Assembly: GCA_019314375.1 (NCBI GenBank)
Contig: JAFCZJ010000004.1
Span: 1 to 64,000, forward strand
Reading direction: 5' to 3'
Source of the DNA: Deltaproteobacteria bacterium
GTDB lineage: Bacteria; Myxococcota; B64-G9
DNA length: 64,000 nt
Below the pieces are notes generated by a model. That model made no database searches and was not told where the DNA came from. It worked only from the letters and a program-made list of their open reading frames with translations. The number at the start of each line of letters is the position of its first letter. Position 1 is the first letter of the stretch. Shown one piece after another: positions 1 to 8,590 of this stretch. A program made the position numbers and the translations under genes.

Positions 1-7
1 CCCAGGC

Positions 8-121
8 CCTCAGATGTGCCTGTAATGCAAGGAGGAGCAGTAGACTGGGCCGGAGGCGTGGTCTCTCCACGTCGAGGACCCAGTCTGCTGATTCGACGAA
101 GCAGTACAGGTGCATCTGAGG
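8..121 (+). other. Long foldable inverted-repeat element (possible structured RNA)
   Basis: Three nested helices can be read directly. The outer arm 8-24 pairs with 105-121 over 17 positions, including a tandem GU/UG pair. The middle arm 38-49 pairs with 79-90 (12 positions with one GU). The apical arm 55-61 pairs with 67-73 around a 5-base loop (62-66). The result is a rod of about 114 bases with one internal loop (about 25-37 against 91-104). I do not see the signal-recognition-particle or tmRNA signatures. It could be a small RNA, the leader of the downstream lipoprotein gene, or a mobile hairpin; the identity is unknown. Confidence 0.4.
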
Positions 122-209
122 GATCTGGGGCCGTCCGTCTTGCCTTGGAGGCATTGCCGGGCTAGACTGGTGCAACGATTTGGCAGGTAATATTCTGGAG
201 GTTGTGCCC

Positions 210-1934
210 ATGCGGACGAAATGGATTTGGTTGGTGTCGATGGCGGCCATGGCGGCCTTGATTGTTTTTGGCGCGGCGGTGGCTTGTTCGTCTTCGGAGG
301 GCACGAAGTGCAGCTCGGATGACGAATGCGAGGCGAGCGAGTATTGTGGCAATGATGGTATTTGTCATGATCGCGTGGTGCCGGATGGGGGCACGGACGG
401 TGGGACCGATGGCGACGATGGCGGTGGCGGGACCGACGAAGGTCCACCTCCTTGTGCCAGGGACATCGATTGTCCGGCGGATGAGGTTTGTCAGGATGCG
501 GTTTGCGTGGCGGGTGAAAAGACCTGTCAACAAGATTACAATTGCGACATCGCCACTGAGTTTTGCGATCCGGAAGGTGGCATCTGCAAGAGCCGCTCGG
601 CGCTTTGCGAGCCTTGCAACCGGGACTTGGAATGCCCCGATCCGGTTCAGAACGATCGCTGTATCGTCTACCCGGACGGCATCAAATACTGTGGGCAGGC
701 ATGCGGTGTGCGCGGTTGTCCGGCGGGTTACCTCTGCGATCGGACCACGGAATACGGAGAGGGGCCCAACCCCTATCAATGTCGCTCCAACACCGATTCT
801 TGCGAAGGCACGTTTGTTTGCTATTCCGATGACGACTGCGCCTCGAACAAGGTCTGCAATATGACCACCGGCACCTGCGTGATCAAGTGCATCTCGGACA
901 CCAATTGCGCCGCGGGCAAGAAGTGCCACTACACCGGTCACTGCGGCGATCCCTGCGACTCGGACGGCGATTGCAGCACTTACGGCAGTGACTTGATGTG
1001 CTGCTTGAGCCCGGCGCAGGAATGGTGTGACGACAATTCGACCGGCCGCTGCCGACCCGATGGTTGCGTTTTGCATTCCGAATGTTTGTTGGACCCGCCG
1101 GTGGCCAACTCCTACGGCTACTGTGATCAGCGCACCCATGACTGCATGACGGGTTGCCGTACGGCCAACAACGGCATCGTTGAGGATTGCACCAGCGGTT
1201 ATCGTTGTTCCTGCAGCGGTGGCGAGATCAGTTGCGACGAGATGGACTGTTGCAACGATCCGGGCAGCGGCGGTTGCTTATGCGATCCCGAGTTTGAAGA
1301 TTGCTCGCAGGTTTCCGTTTGCGACAATGGCTTCTGCGAGAAGATTCCCTGTCACGAGCGTGGCGATGTGGCCATCGCCTGTGCCCGCAACCAGGTCTGC
1401 TGTGGTTGGCCCACGGAGGACGGCTACCCCTGCCCGGAGCAGTCCGAGGAGGGTGAGTGCTACACCGCGGTGGAGCCCGTCTGTGCGTCTTGCGCGGCAG
1501 ATGCCCATGAGGAGTGCGACTTCACGGCGGATGGCTATGGCTACGGCGAGAAGGGCGTTTGTTTGGAGGACATGGACGGCAACAATTATTGTCACTTGGG
1601 TTGCCGTGACTCCCAGGATTGCCCGGCCACCTGGCAGTGTCGATTTACTTGGGTTCAGGCCTGCGATGAGCAGAACCCCTGTGAGGCCACGGCCACCTGC
1701 GACTGGATTTACCGTGGCTTCAACGACAACAACGAGGTGGAAGAAGTCGAAGGCTGCCAGTGCACAAGTGACGCCGATTGCCCAACCGACTTCAACGGCT
1801 TCGTGTCCCACTGTGATCCCATGCAGATCTGCGACTACACGATCGAGCCGCCCGAATGCCACGAGGGCATGGTTTGCAAGGCCGCCAAGGCTTGCCAATG
1901 CTCCAACTGCTGCGGTGAGTTGGCCGGCGGTTGA
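210..1934 (+). CDS. Cysteine-rich lipoprotein, predicted surface-exposed
   Basis: A protein of about 574 residues. The N-terminus has positive charges, a hydrophobic stretch and a lipobox-like AVAC, so export and lipidation are likely. An Asp/Gly-rich linker (DGGTDGGTDGDDGGGG) follows, then many short cysteine modules of the type CxxDxxCxxxxxCxxxxxxC (for instance ARDIDCPADEVCQDAVC), like those common in secreted myxobacterial proteins. The ATG at 210 is preferred over an upstream TTG because GGAGG (197-201) precedes it at good spacing and it opens the signal sequence. No enzyme motif was recognised. A role as a disulphide-stabilised surface or binding protein is inference. Confidence 0.8.
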   Translation: MRTKWIWLVSMAAMAALIVFGAAVACSSSEGTKCSSDDECEASEYCGNDGICHDRVVPDGGTDGGTDGDDGGGGTDEGPPPCARDIDCPADEVCQDAVCVAGEKTCQQDYNCDIATEFCDPEGGICKSRSALCEPCNRDLECPDPVQNDRCIVYPDGIKYCGQACGVRGCPAGYLCDRTTEYGEGPNPYQCRSNTDSCEGTFVCYSDDDCASNKVCNMTTGTCVIKCISDTNCAAGKKCHYTGHCGDPCDSDGDCSTYGSDLMCCLSPAQEWCDDNSTGRCRPDGCVLHSECLLDPPVANSYGYCDQRTHDCMTGCRTANNGIVEDCTSGYRCSCSGGEISCDEMDCCNDPGSGGCLCDPEFEDCSQVSVCDNGFCEKIPCHERGDVAIACARNQVCCGWPTEDGYPCPEQSEEGECYTAVEPVCASCAADAHEECDFTADGYGYGEKGVCLEDMDGNNYCHLGCRDSQDCPATWQCRFTWVQACDEQNPCEATATCDWIYRGFNDNNEVEEVEGCQCTSDADCPTDFNGFVSHCDPMQICDYTIEPPECHEGMVCKAAKACQCSNCCGELAGG

Positions 1935-1957
1935 TGGTGCTAACCCGGAGACGACCC

Positions 1958-2278
1958 ATGCCAAACAAGGCTTATGAAATCGACTTGGAGCAGGAGCGGA
2001 TTTTTGTTGATCAGCGGTGGATGGGTCGTGTGGACCTGACCAGCCTGCTGACGCAGCGCTTGGCTTCCATGGATTACAACGTGGCCCACCTGTCGGCGGC
2101 GGTCGAGCAGTTGGACCATGCCATCAAGTCGGCGGAGAGTTTCAGCGTGCGCTTGCCGGCCGATGTGGCCGCACAACTGAAAGACACGGCTGGCCGTCTG
2201 GGCATTCCCGTGGGTTCGGTGCTTCGGGAGGCGGTGGTTAGTTACCTGGTGGGTGCGGCGCTCAGCAAATTGGCATAA
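1958..2278 (+). CDS. Small protein with C-terminal ribbon-helix-helix-like segment
   Basis: About 106 residues. The C-terminal half (SFSVRLPADVAAQLKDTA and the following helices) has the strand-helix-helix pattern of ribbon-helix-helix DNA-binding proteins and antitoxins. The N-terminal half resembles a short coiled region (VAHLSAAVEQLDHAI). ATG 1958 follows GGAG (1947-1950). An earlier ATG at 1934 would overlap the stop of the preceding gene but has a weaker ribosome site. No toxin partner lies next to it: the next gene is on the opposite strand and encodes an exported protein. It may be a solitary regulator. Confidence 0.65.
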   Translation: MPNKAYEIDLEQERIFVDQRWMGRVDLTSLLTQRLASMDYNVAHLSAAVEQLDHAIKSAESFSVRLPADVAAQLKDTAGRLGIPVGSVLREAVVSYLVGAALSKLA

Positions 2279-2288
2279 GCTGCGGTAT

Positions 2289-3059
2289 CTACTGTCCCAC
2301 GCGCTCGATGGTCTCGAGCACCCATTCTTCCCCATCTTTAGTGAAGGGCTTGCCGATGATCTTGGCACCCATTTCTATTCCTTTGGTCTTTAGGTTGATT
2401 TGGGTGCGGGGATCCTCGGGATCCAGTTTTCTGCTGTTGTCGAGGACCTTGTAGTAACCCCGGATGGTCAGTTCGTCACCCTTGTTGAACAGGGCCTGAA
2501 AGGGGCCTTTGCTCGGGGCTGTGACGAGCCGGATACGCAGCAGGGGCATGGGCTCACAAGGTTCGTAGCCGATGACCTCTCCCGTGATGTTTTGCGGATC
2601 GACTTTTCGTTTGTCGGCCCCGGGGAGTTCGATTTTTTTGCTGGCCCGGATGGAGCCGGCGCTGGACAAGTCGCCCAAGGAGGGTGCACCGGCCGAACCC
2701 AGATCACCCAGGGCCGCCAGGGCATCACCCATGGCCTTGTCGCCGGTCAGTTCGATGCCGGCTAGTTTTTCCAGCAAGGCCGCTTCGGTCAAACCCTCGC
2801 CTTCGAAGACCAAGGTCATGTCGTCGGTCGCCTTAACTCGAATGGGTGCGATCGATGATGCCAGCTGAGCCACCAGATCCGGTGCCTTCTGGCCGGCCTT
2901 GAGCACGAAGCGGAAGCTGTCGCCCATCTTGGCCCATTCTTTAGCCGTCGCCGGCAGGTACTTGCCGTCGGAGGATTTGACGACCAGGGCTTCTCCGGCC
3001 ATCGCGCCAAGCGGCACCAAAACAAAAGCCACCAGGGCGACCCATGTAAATTTTTTCAT
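2289..3059 (-). CDS. Hypothetical exported protein
   Basis: About 256 residues starting MKKFTWVALVAFVLVPLGAMA, a clear Sec signal peptide cleaved near AMA-GE. A GAGGTGGGGAG-type ribosome site lies just upstream of this ATG (minus strand), so it is preferred over a slightly longer reading. The mature part has an alpha-rich N-terminal half and a Gly/Ala/Ser linker (about residues 105-135). The C-terminal half contains ITGEVIGYEPCEPMP and GDELTIRGYYKV, which suggests a small beta domain of OB-fold type. I do not recognise a family. It ends tail to tail with the ribbon-helix-helix gene, 10 bases apart. Confidence 0.7.
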   Translation of the reverse strand: MKKFTWVALVAFVLVPLGAMAGEALVVKSSDGKYLPATAKEWAKMGDSFRFVLKAGQKAPDLVAQLASSIAPIRVKATDDMTLVFEGEGLTEAALLEKLAGIELTGDKAMGDALAALGDLGSAGAPSLGDLSSAGSIRASKKIELPGADKRKVDPQNITGEVIGYEPCEPMPLLRIRLVTAPSKGPFQALFNKGDELTIRGYYKVLDNSRKLDPEDPRTQINLKTKGIEMGAKIIGKPFTKDGEEWVLETIERVGQ

Positions 3060-3201
3060 CTCCCCACCTCCTGCTCGGCCCAAGTCACTTGGGCTTCAGA
3101 TTGGGTTCGCCTGACTCTACCAGAGCTTGGTCAGTTTGGTCCAGCGAACCAGGATGGGGAAAGTTCGTGCCGGTCTTTGGGGTCTGGTATGATTGTGGGT
3201 T

Positions 3202-6200
3202 ATGACGGAGCGTGGTCGAAAGCCTGACAAGAAAAAGCCGAGGAAGCCCAGAAAGGGGCCTCTTCGTCGCTTGATTCGGGCTTTTTCATGGGTTTTGGGC
3301 ATCATGGTGGTTTTTTCCATGGTGGCCTGGCTTGTGTTCGTCTTCGTTTTCCCCGATGAAGAAGTGCGGGGTTTGCTCATCGACGAGGTGGAGCGACGTA
3401 CGGGGCTGCGCATCGAAGTCGGCGATTTGCAAATCAATGTGCTCAGTGGATTGATGTTACGCGACGTGCGCTTAGGCCCACCGCCCGGTTTCGTTCACCA
3501 TCCGCTCAAAGTCGACGGCATCGGTATCGAATACGACTTGACCGACCTTTTGGAGGGCCGCTTGTTGATTCGCCGGCTGCGGCTTTTTCGCCCCCAGCTT
3601 GTCATCGAGATGGATGGGCAAGGCCGCAGCAATTTGCAAGTATTGGTCGAGGGCTCGCAAGCGCGTCGACAGGAGGCCAAGGGCGATGTCGAGGCGGACG
3701 AAACTCAGCTGATTGTGGAATTGGAGGACGTGCAGGTCGTCGATTTAAGTCTCAGATTGGTGGGTGGGCCGGTGCAGGCCGATCTGAAGGGGCTTGAACT
3801 GTCGCTCAAGGGGTCTGTTGCGGGAGTGCAAGACACGACCTTGCTGGCGGGCCTGAATTTGCCCGTGCCCGAGCTGCCCAATCTTGAGCTCCCTGGACGC
3901 GCCAGCATTCGTCTGGCGGCGAAGGTCAAGGCCCAGATGCAGGGCTGGAACAAATTGTGGGTCCAGGGGGAATTGACCGCGGCAAGCAGGCTGGGGCCGG
4001 CGGGTCGGCCTGCGCCGGGCTTGACGCTTCGTTTGGCGGTTTCGATGGATCTGTCCAAGCAGGAGCTCATCTTTGAGCAAGTGGAGTTGGATTTGGGTGC
4101 GCGTCCCGCTCTGCGCGCCACGGGGCGAATGGACCAATGGGACTTGGGTCCGGTTTTCGATCTACAGATCGCGAAATTGGAAACCCAACTCAAGGCCTTG
4201 GATGATTGGGGCCTGGCGACGATGCCCGGGATGAAGCTTTCCGGCGGGGTGAGTTTACGCGATGTGTCACTCGTTAGCCGCTTGGGATCGCAGGCCTGGC
4301 CCAAGTTGCAGGGCCAGGTCCACTTTGATGATGTGAGCTTTGCATACGGAACTTTGCAGATCGTCAAGGCCAAGGGGGAGCTGGAGTTGATGTTTACACC
4401 CGGTGCGGAGGGCGGCGGCGATCTGTCGGCCAAGGGTCGGATCGCGGCCCAGAGTCTGGGTCATTCGAATTTCCATCTTGCGTCGCCAGGCCTGGAATTG
4501 GACTTATCGGCCCGCATGCCGGTCGAAGGTTATCAAAAGCGAGGTTCCCGTTTGCGTGGGCGCTTGGATCTGAGGGCGGCCAGGTTGCGCGCAGGTCCCC
4601 TGGAGGGAGCGCAGGCCAAGCTGAATTTACGAATACGAGGTAAGACTTGGAGCCTGGACGATTCGGGATTGAATGTCTTAGGACCTTCTCTGAAAGCGAC
4701 GTGGCGTTTGGCTTCATGTCGGGTTTTGCGCGAATGGCGAGGGCCTGCCATGGAGGGCGAGTTGGACGGGGGAGGCGAGGATTGGACCTTGGCACCCAAG
4801 TGGGAACTCGCAAGATTCCAAGGTAAGGCGGCCTTCCGTTTGGAGTCCTTGCGGGGGCCGCAGGCCGCATTTCGCGATGGCCAAGTCAGCGCGAGTTGGC
4901 GCGGAAGCGGATTGCGTCCTGGCTTGTCCTTTGACCGTCCATTGGACCTGCAGGTCAAACTCAAAGCAGGTGTCGCGGATGTGTTTCCGGCAGGAGTTCA
5001 TGCCGAGGGATTGGAAATTGCGTTGGGCCTGCCGCTGCGTTCCCTGGCTTCGCGGATCTGGCCCCTCTCTTTTGATTTTTCCGCGAGGAAGGGAAGACTC
5101 AAGTTGCCTCAGCGTGAATCGGACTTGCTTGCGCCTGGGCGGTTGGATTTGAAGGGGCAGGTGACCCTGGGTCTCAAGACGCGGACATTGGAAATCCATC
5201 GGCTGAGATTGGACATAGAAAGAATTCTTGCCATGGAGGCCAAAGGGGGGCTGGACCTGGATGGATCGGCTCTGGATGTGAGTTTTTCCACGGATCCCCA
5301 TCGACTGGAGGCGGTGCGCGCTACCCTGCCGGAGGATTTGGCGTCTCGCTTGCCCAGGATGACCGGGCAGGTGGTGCTGGACGGCAGGCTTCATGGAAAA
5401 CTGCCGACGTCCTGGCATTGGCGAAGTCTGGTGAACGGTCAAAGCGGTTTTAAGGCCGAACTCAAGATCAGGCACAGTGATTGTAATGTGCATTGGCCCG
5501 AGCGCGGGTTGGAGCTTGAGAAGCTGGACGGTACGGTTCAGTTGATCATCGGTGCCGCCGCAGGTCGCTCGGAGTCCCAGTTGGACCTTCGGCTGAAGCG
5601 TGGTCGCTGGGCGGGTGCTCCGTTGGCGCTCGAGGGTCTTTCGTTGGCCCTGGCCGCCACTTTTGATGGTGAGCATCTGGGGGCCGACGGTCGGCTGGCA
5701 TTCCGGCGACTGACCGCCGAGAAGCAGTGGCCCGAGGCACTCGAAGACATGGAGCTCAGCGGTGTGGCGCAACTCATCGGTAAAAAAGAGTTCCGACTGG
5801 ATGAGCTGAATTTGCGTTCGCCTGCCATGGGCCTGGATTTGAGGGTGTCGGGCCAGGTGGTGAGGCCGGTGGCGGCAAAGCATTGGAGCGAATGGCGTTT
5901 GGCCATTCGGACCCATGGCTCCTTGAGGCCACCCAAGTCCTTGCTCTTGCCCGGCCAGATGCGTATGCGTGGTGGCGCAGGTTTTGAGATGGCCATCAAG
6001 AGCCAGGGCGCGGGTATCGTTCGAGGCTTGGGCAAGCTGACGGCGAAAGGGCTCGGCATCCAGGGGCCGGGTTTTTCCATTCAGGGGGCCGAGGGTGGAA
6101 TACAGGTGGACCAGCGCTTGGCTATCTACCCAGTGCCGGGCCTGTTGGTGGCGAAATCCTCGGATGCCTCGGGATCCGCGGGAAAGCGGGGCGGGCGATC

Positions 6201-6843
6201 TTCTGCATACGATCAGGCATTGAGGCCTTTGAAGGGGGATTCGCGCGGCTTCGGCATTGCTTCCATCCGGCTGGGTCGGCTTGAGTTTTCCGACATGGTG
6301 GGCAATTTGGAATTGGGCGGAGGGGCGCTCAGCCTGGGTAGCTTGCGCTTCGCTTTTTTGGAAGGCGATGTGGTTGCGGACACTTCCTTGATTCTGGCTC
6401 CACCCGGCACAAGGCGTCTTGAGTTGGATGCGGAGATGAGTGGTATCGATTTGTCTCGCCTCTCGGAGCTGAGCATGACCGGATCCAGCGATGTCAGCGG
6501 CAACACGCGATTTATGGTGGATTGGGGCGAGAAGGCCTTTGCCAGTGAGCTCAACCTGACCCGCATTGGTCGACAAACCCTTCAGGCTTTGCTTCTGGCG
6601 GTGGATCAGAAAGAGGCCAACCCGGGGGTGCTCAAGCTGCGCCGTTTTCTCGCTGACTACAAGGTGGCACCTCGCCGGGTGGAGGTGGTGGTTCGGTATG
6701 GTTTGGCCAGCATGAGAAGCGAATTCAACATGGGCTTAAGGGCCAAGGCGGCCGCCGGGTTCATCGCCGGATTTGCAGGGGACACCTTCAGCCTGGCGCA
6801 TCTGCCGGTCAGCGGATTTTTGTCCAAATACCTAAATTTCTAA
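3202..6843 (+). CDS. AsmA-family large inner-membrane-anchored envelope protein
   Basis: About 1213 residues. A basic cytoplasmic N-terminus (KPDKKKPRKPRKG) precedes one transmembrane helix (about residues 30-50). The AsmA-like start follows: ...LIDEVERRTGLRIEVGDLQ...LSGLMLRDVRLG. The rest is long, beta-rich and repetitive, with recurrent patterns such as LDLxGxVxLxxxxxxLxxLxLxLxxxxLxxxG typical of AsmA/TamB/YhdP-type bridge proteins. Family members are thought to help move phospholipid or assemble the outer membrane. The ATG at 3202 is chosen because the in-frame TTG upstream adds only WV; the ribosome site is weak in either case. The gene stands alone, with a repeat and a convergent lipoprotein gene downstream. 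Confidence 0.75.
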   Translation: MTERGRKPDKKKPRKPRKGPLRRLIRAFSWVLGIMVVFSMVAWLVFVFVFPDEEVRGLLIDEVERRTGLRIEVGDLQINVLSGLMLRDVRLGPPPGFVHHPLKVDGIGIEYDLTDLLEGRLLIRRLRLFRPQLVIEMDGQGRSNLQVLVEGSQARRQEAKGDVEADETQLIVELEDVQVVDLSLRLVGGPVQADLKGLELSLKGSVAGVQDTTLLAGLNLPVPELPNLELPGRASIRLAAKVKAQMQGWNKLWVQGELTAASRLGPAGRPAPGLTLRLAVSMDLSKQELIFEQVELDLGARPALRATGRMDQWDLGPVFDLQIAKLETQLKALDDWGLATMPGMKLSGGVSLRDVSLVSRLGSQAWPKLQGQVHFDDVSFAYGTLQIVKAKGELELMFTPGAEGGGDLSAKGRIAAQSLGHSNFHLASPGLELDLSARMPVEGYQKRGSRLRGRLDLRAARLRAGPLEGAQAKLNLRIRGKTWSLDDSGLNVLGPSLKATWRLASCRVLREWRGPAMEGELDGGGEDWTLAPKWELARFQGKAAFRLESLRGPQAAFRDGQVSASWRGSGLRPGLSFDRPLDLQVKLKAGVADVFPAGVHAEGLEIALGLPLRSLASRIWPLSFDFSARKGRLKLPQRESDLLAPGRLDLKGQVTLGLKTRTLEIHRLRLDIERILAMEAKGGLDLDGSALDVSFSTDPHRLEAVRATLPEDLASRLPRMTGQVVLDGRLHGKLPTSWHWRSLVNGQSGFKAELKIRHSDCNVHWPERGLELEKLDGTVQLIIGAAAGRSESQLDLRLKRGRWAGAPLALEGLSLALAATFDGEHLGADGRLAFRRLTAEKQWPEALEDMELSGVAQLIGKKEFRLDELNLRSPAMGLDLRVSGQVVRPVAAKHWSEWRLAIRTHGSLRPPKSLLLPGQMRMRGGAGFEMAIKSQGAGIVRGLGKLTAKGLGIQGPGFSIQGAEGGIQVDQRLAIYPVPGLLVAKSSDASGSAGKRGGRSSAYDQALRPLKGDSRGFGIASIRLGRLEFSDMVGNLELGGGALSLGSLRFAFLEGDVVADTSLILAPPGTRRLELDAEMSGIDLSRLSELSMTGSSDVSGNTRFMVDWGEKAFASELNLTRIGRQTLQALLLAVDQKEANPGVLKLRRFLADYKVAPRRVEVVVRYGLASMRSEFNMGLRAKAAAGFIAGFAGDTFSLAHLPVSGFLSKYLNF

Positions 6844-6870
6844 AATATTGAAACGATTACGATGGTTGCG

Positions 6871-6915
6871 GGTTGCGATGGTGCGGGTTGCGATGGTGCG
6901 GGTTGCGATGGTGCG
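6871..6915 (+). repeat. Three tandem copies of a 15-bp unit
   Basis: The unit GGTTGCGATGGTGCG occurs three times without change (6871-6885, 6886-6900, 6901-6915), preceded by a partial copy (GATGGTTGCG). It lies between the ends of two convergent genes and directly abuts a 30-bp palindrome. Short open frames across it are low-complexity and not believable genes. Confidence 0.85.
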
Positions 6916-6916
6916 G

Positions 6917-6946
6917 TGTAGGGGCGAAAAATTTTTCGCCCTTACA
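6917..6946. repeat. 30-bp near-perfect palindrome (REP-like or bidirectional terminator)
   Basis: The left arm TGTAGGGGCGAAAAA and right arm TTTTTCGCCCTTACA are reverse complements except for one G-T pair; the central 20 bases are a perfect palindrome. It sits between convergent gene ends (6843 and 6961). On either strand it gives a hairpin with an A/T-rich top, so it could stop transcription weakly. From memory, similar GGGGCGAAAAA palindromes are dispersed repeats in many environmental genomes; this cannot be checked here. Confidence 0.75.
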
Positions 6947-6960
6947 TTGTGCCCCCGGGG

Positions 6961-7542
6961 TTACGGTTTTTGCGACCAGGTCCCGTTTTCCGCCTGGATC
7001 CAGTGGCTGCTGCTTGATGCTTCTCGATTCATGCGGGCATAGGCTGTCCGGACTTGTTTCAAGTCGTCGCGGGTCAGGTCAGGGGATGTGGTCACCACGA
7101 ATTCCAGCAGGGTTTCTCTGCAGGCATTTTCGCTTTGCAGTTGCCGGGCGATGCGTTCGGCCACCGAGGCATCTTGGCCGGCATCGCAAGGCCTGCCGTG
7201 GAGCAGGCCGTCGGCACCCTCACCCAGGCAACCGGCCAGCTTGAGCTCATCAATGTCATCCAGGTTGAATTGTTGGGTTTGGCGGGCCTCAATGGCAAGT
7301 TGTCTGATCTGGTGGAAACTTGGGGCGGGTTGGCTTTGTCCCTCGGCGTCCACGGATCTGACCGAGGCCACCATCTGCAGATCCCTGTCCAATTCCTGGT
7401 AGGATCCCAAGATCTGGTTTTCTAAGGCGGTGCGTTCATCGACCACGTTGATGCGGGCCTTGACGCAGGCTGCCGCCACCAGGCAGCAAAGACCGATGAG
7501 CGCCCACGCTCCCATGCGAAACTGCTTCGGGCGGCTGACCAT
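6961..7542 (-). CDS. Predicted lipoprotein, possibly DUF1318-like
   Basis: About 193 residues. MVSRPKQFRMGAWALIGLCC leads into a lipobox VAAAC, so it is an exported lipoprotein. This ATG has a strong ribosome site (AGGAGGGGG, minus strand), which rules out the much longer Arg-rich reading from upstream. The segment after the lipid site, INVVDERTALENQILGSYQEL, recalls DUF1318-type lipoproteins; that call is from memory and tentative. The remainder is helical. It lies 20 bases downstream of the Cys-rich gene at 7563-8339, so the two are probably one transcript. Confidence 0.7.
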   Translation of the reverse strand: MVSRPKQFRMGAWALIGLCCLVAAACVKARINVVDERTALENQILGSYQELDRDLQMVASVRSVDAEGQSQPAPSFHQIRQLAIEARQTQQFNLDDIDELKLAGCLGEGADGLLHGRPCDAGQDASVAERIARQLQSENACRETLLEFVVTTSPDLTRDDLKQVRTAYARMNREASSSSHWIQAENGTWSQKP

Positions 7543-7562
7543 GATCCCCCTCCTGGTATGGT

Positions 7563-8339
7563 TTAGTTGGCTTGCTGGCATTGACTGGCGGCGGCTGAAT
7601 TCACGACGCCGTCTGAGAACATATCCTCGTCCCAATTCACTTTTCGGCAGAATTTTTTGGTCAGCAATGGGCAGAATCGATAGCAGATGCAGCTGCAGCA
7701 TTTGGCATAGTCTTTGTAGTCGCACACGGCGTAGTCGACATCGCTGCCGGAGGCGGGACACGCAATTCCTGTGCCGGGATCGGCACCTGCGTCAGTACAT
7801 GAATCCGTACAATTATCGCCCCATTGCGCTTCGTCGTCGCATCTGAGGTTATCGCCAAAGGGTGCCATGGGAGCACAGCGGTAACCCTTGGGACAGGATG
7901 CGTCTGATAGGCATTCCTTGGTGCAGTAGCCCGAGCAGCCGTAGTCCGCACTGCCCTCTTCCGTGACGCCGGTAGCGCCCTGGCATTCGATGCGAGGCAC
8001 GTCGTCCGCGCATCGGCCGTTTACGTGCATGTAGGCGTCCGGCCCTTCGTCCACCTGGGTCGCCACGCAGATTAGGTTGGTGCATTCCAGTGAAGGCAGC
8101 TGAATACAGTCCACAGGGCAGGCATCTTTTTCCGGATTGGTTCCTTGGGTGCCCTCTTCCAGTGGATGACAGCGAGGCAGGTCAGTGCAATCTGTTTTTA
8201 GCTCCCCGCCAAAATCAGCAACGGGCCAGCTGAAGGTGCAGGGCTGGCCGATGGCCTCATCGGCGCAGTTGGATAACAAGCCTGCCGACACAAAGCAGGA
8301 GATCAACAGGGTCGCATGAACTACTCGCATAATTCGCAT
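7563..8339 (-). CDS. Cysteine-rich exported protein, probable lipoprotein
   Basis: About 258 residues. The start MRIMRVVHATLLISCFVSAG is preceded by GGGAGAG at good spacing (minus strand). The signal sequence ends in GLLSNC, an imperfect lipobox because of Asn at -1. The mature protein is rich in cysteine (for example SDASCPKGYRCAPM and YAKCCSCICYRFCP) and resembles the secreted Cys-rich proteins elsewhere in the window. It is divergent from the glt cluster and shares its 250-bp promoter region. No catalytic motif is seen. Confidence 0.7.
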   Translation of the reverse strand: MRIMRVVHATLLISCFVSAGLLSNCADEAIGQPCTFSWPVADFGGELKTDCTDLPRCHPLEEGTQGTNPEKDACPVDCIQLPSLECTNLICVATQVDEGPDAYMHVNGRCADDVPRIECQGATGVTEEGSADYGCSGYCTKECLSDASCPKGYRCAPMAPFGDNLRCDDEAQWGDNCTDSCTDAGADPGTGIACPASGSDVDYAVCDYKDYAKCCSCICYRFCPLLTKKFCRKVNWDEDMFSDGVVNSAAASQCQQAN

Positions 8340-8468
8340 AAGAGGTCTCTCCCGAGAACTGTTTTCTTGTATTAATATGACCCTCAAGGGCTAGCATATG
8401 TCCCATTTTGGAACAAGAAAAAAAAGAAAGATCAAGCTGATGCGGCATTTGGAGGCAAGTAAAATTCC

Positions 8469-8496
8469 TTGACATGTCTCAGATGGCCATACTAAC
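8469..8496 (+). promoter_or_regulatory. Candidate promoter upstream of the glt-like cluster
   Basis: A perfect -35 TTGACA (8469-8474) lies about 120 bases upstream of the first glt gene, but the -10 is poor (TACTAA or ACTAAC near 8490-8496). Sigma-70 use is therefore uncertain. Confidence 0.3.
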
Positions 8497-8557
8497 CTTC
8501 CAATTCAATTATGTCTCAATTTCTCGAAGGTTTAGCTGGTTTGGCTTGGAATCAAAC

Positions 8558-8574
8558 ATGCAATTTGTTTGCAT
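8558..8574. promoter_or_regulatory. Inverted repeat ATGCAA-N5-TTGCAT in the glt leader
   Basis: Perfect 6-bp arms separated by five bases, located between the candidate promoter and the GTG start at 8591. The size suits a dimeric regulator, but chance cannot be excluded. Confidence 0.3.
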
Positions 8575-8590
8575 ATCGAGAGGCCTCCAC

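Noticed and set aside
8-121. Identification of the 5' hairpin as 6S, SRP or RNase P RNA
   Set aside because: The characteristic conserved segments of these RNAs were looked for and not found; only the rod shape is similar.
6848-7042. Short open frame covering the 15-bp repeats
   Set aside because: It is low complexity (repeated VAMVR), overlaps a palindrome and a convergent gene, and has no ribosome site.
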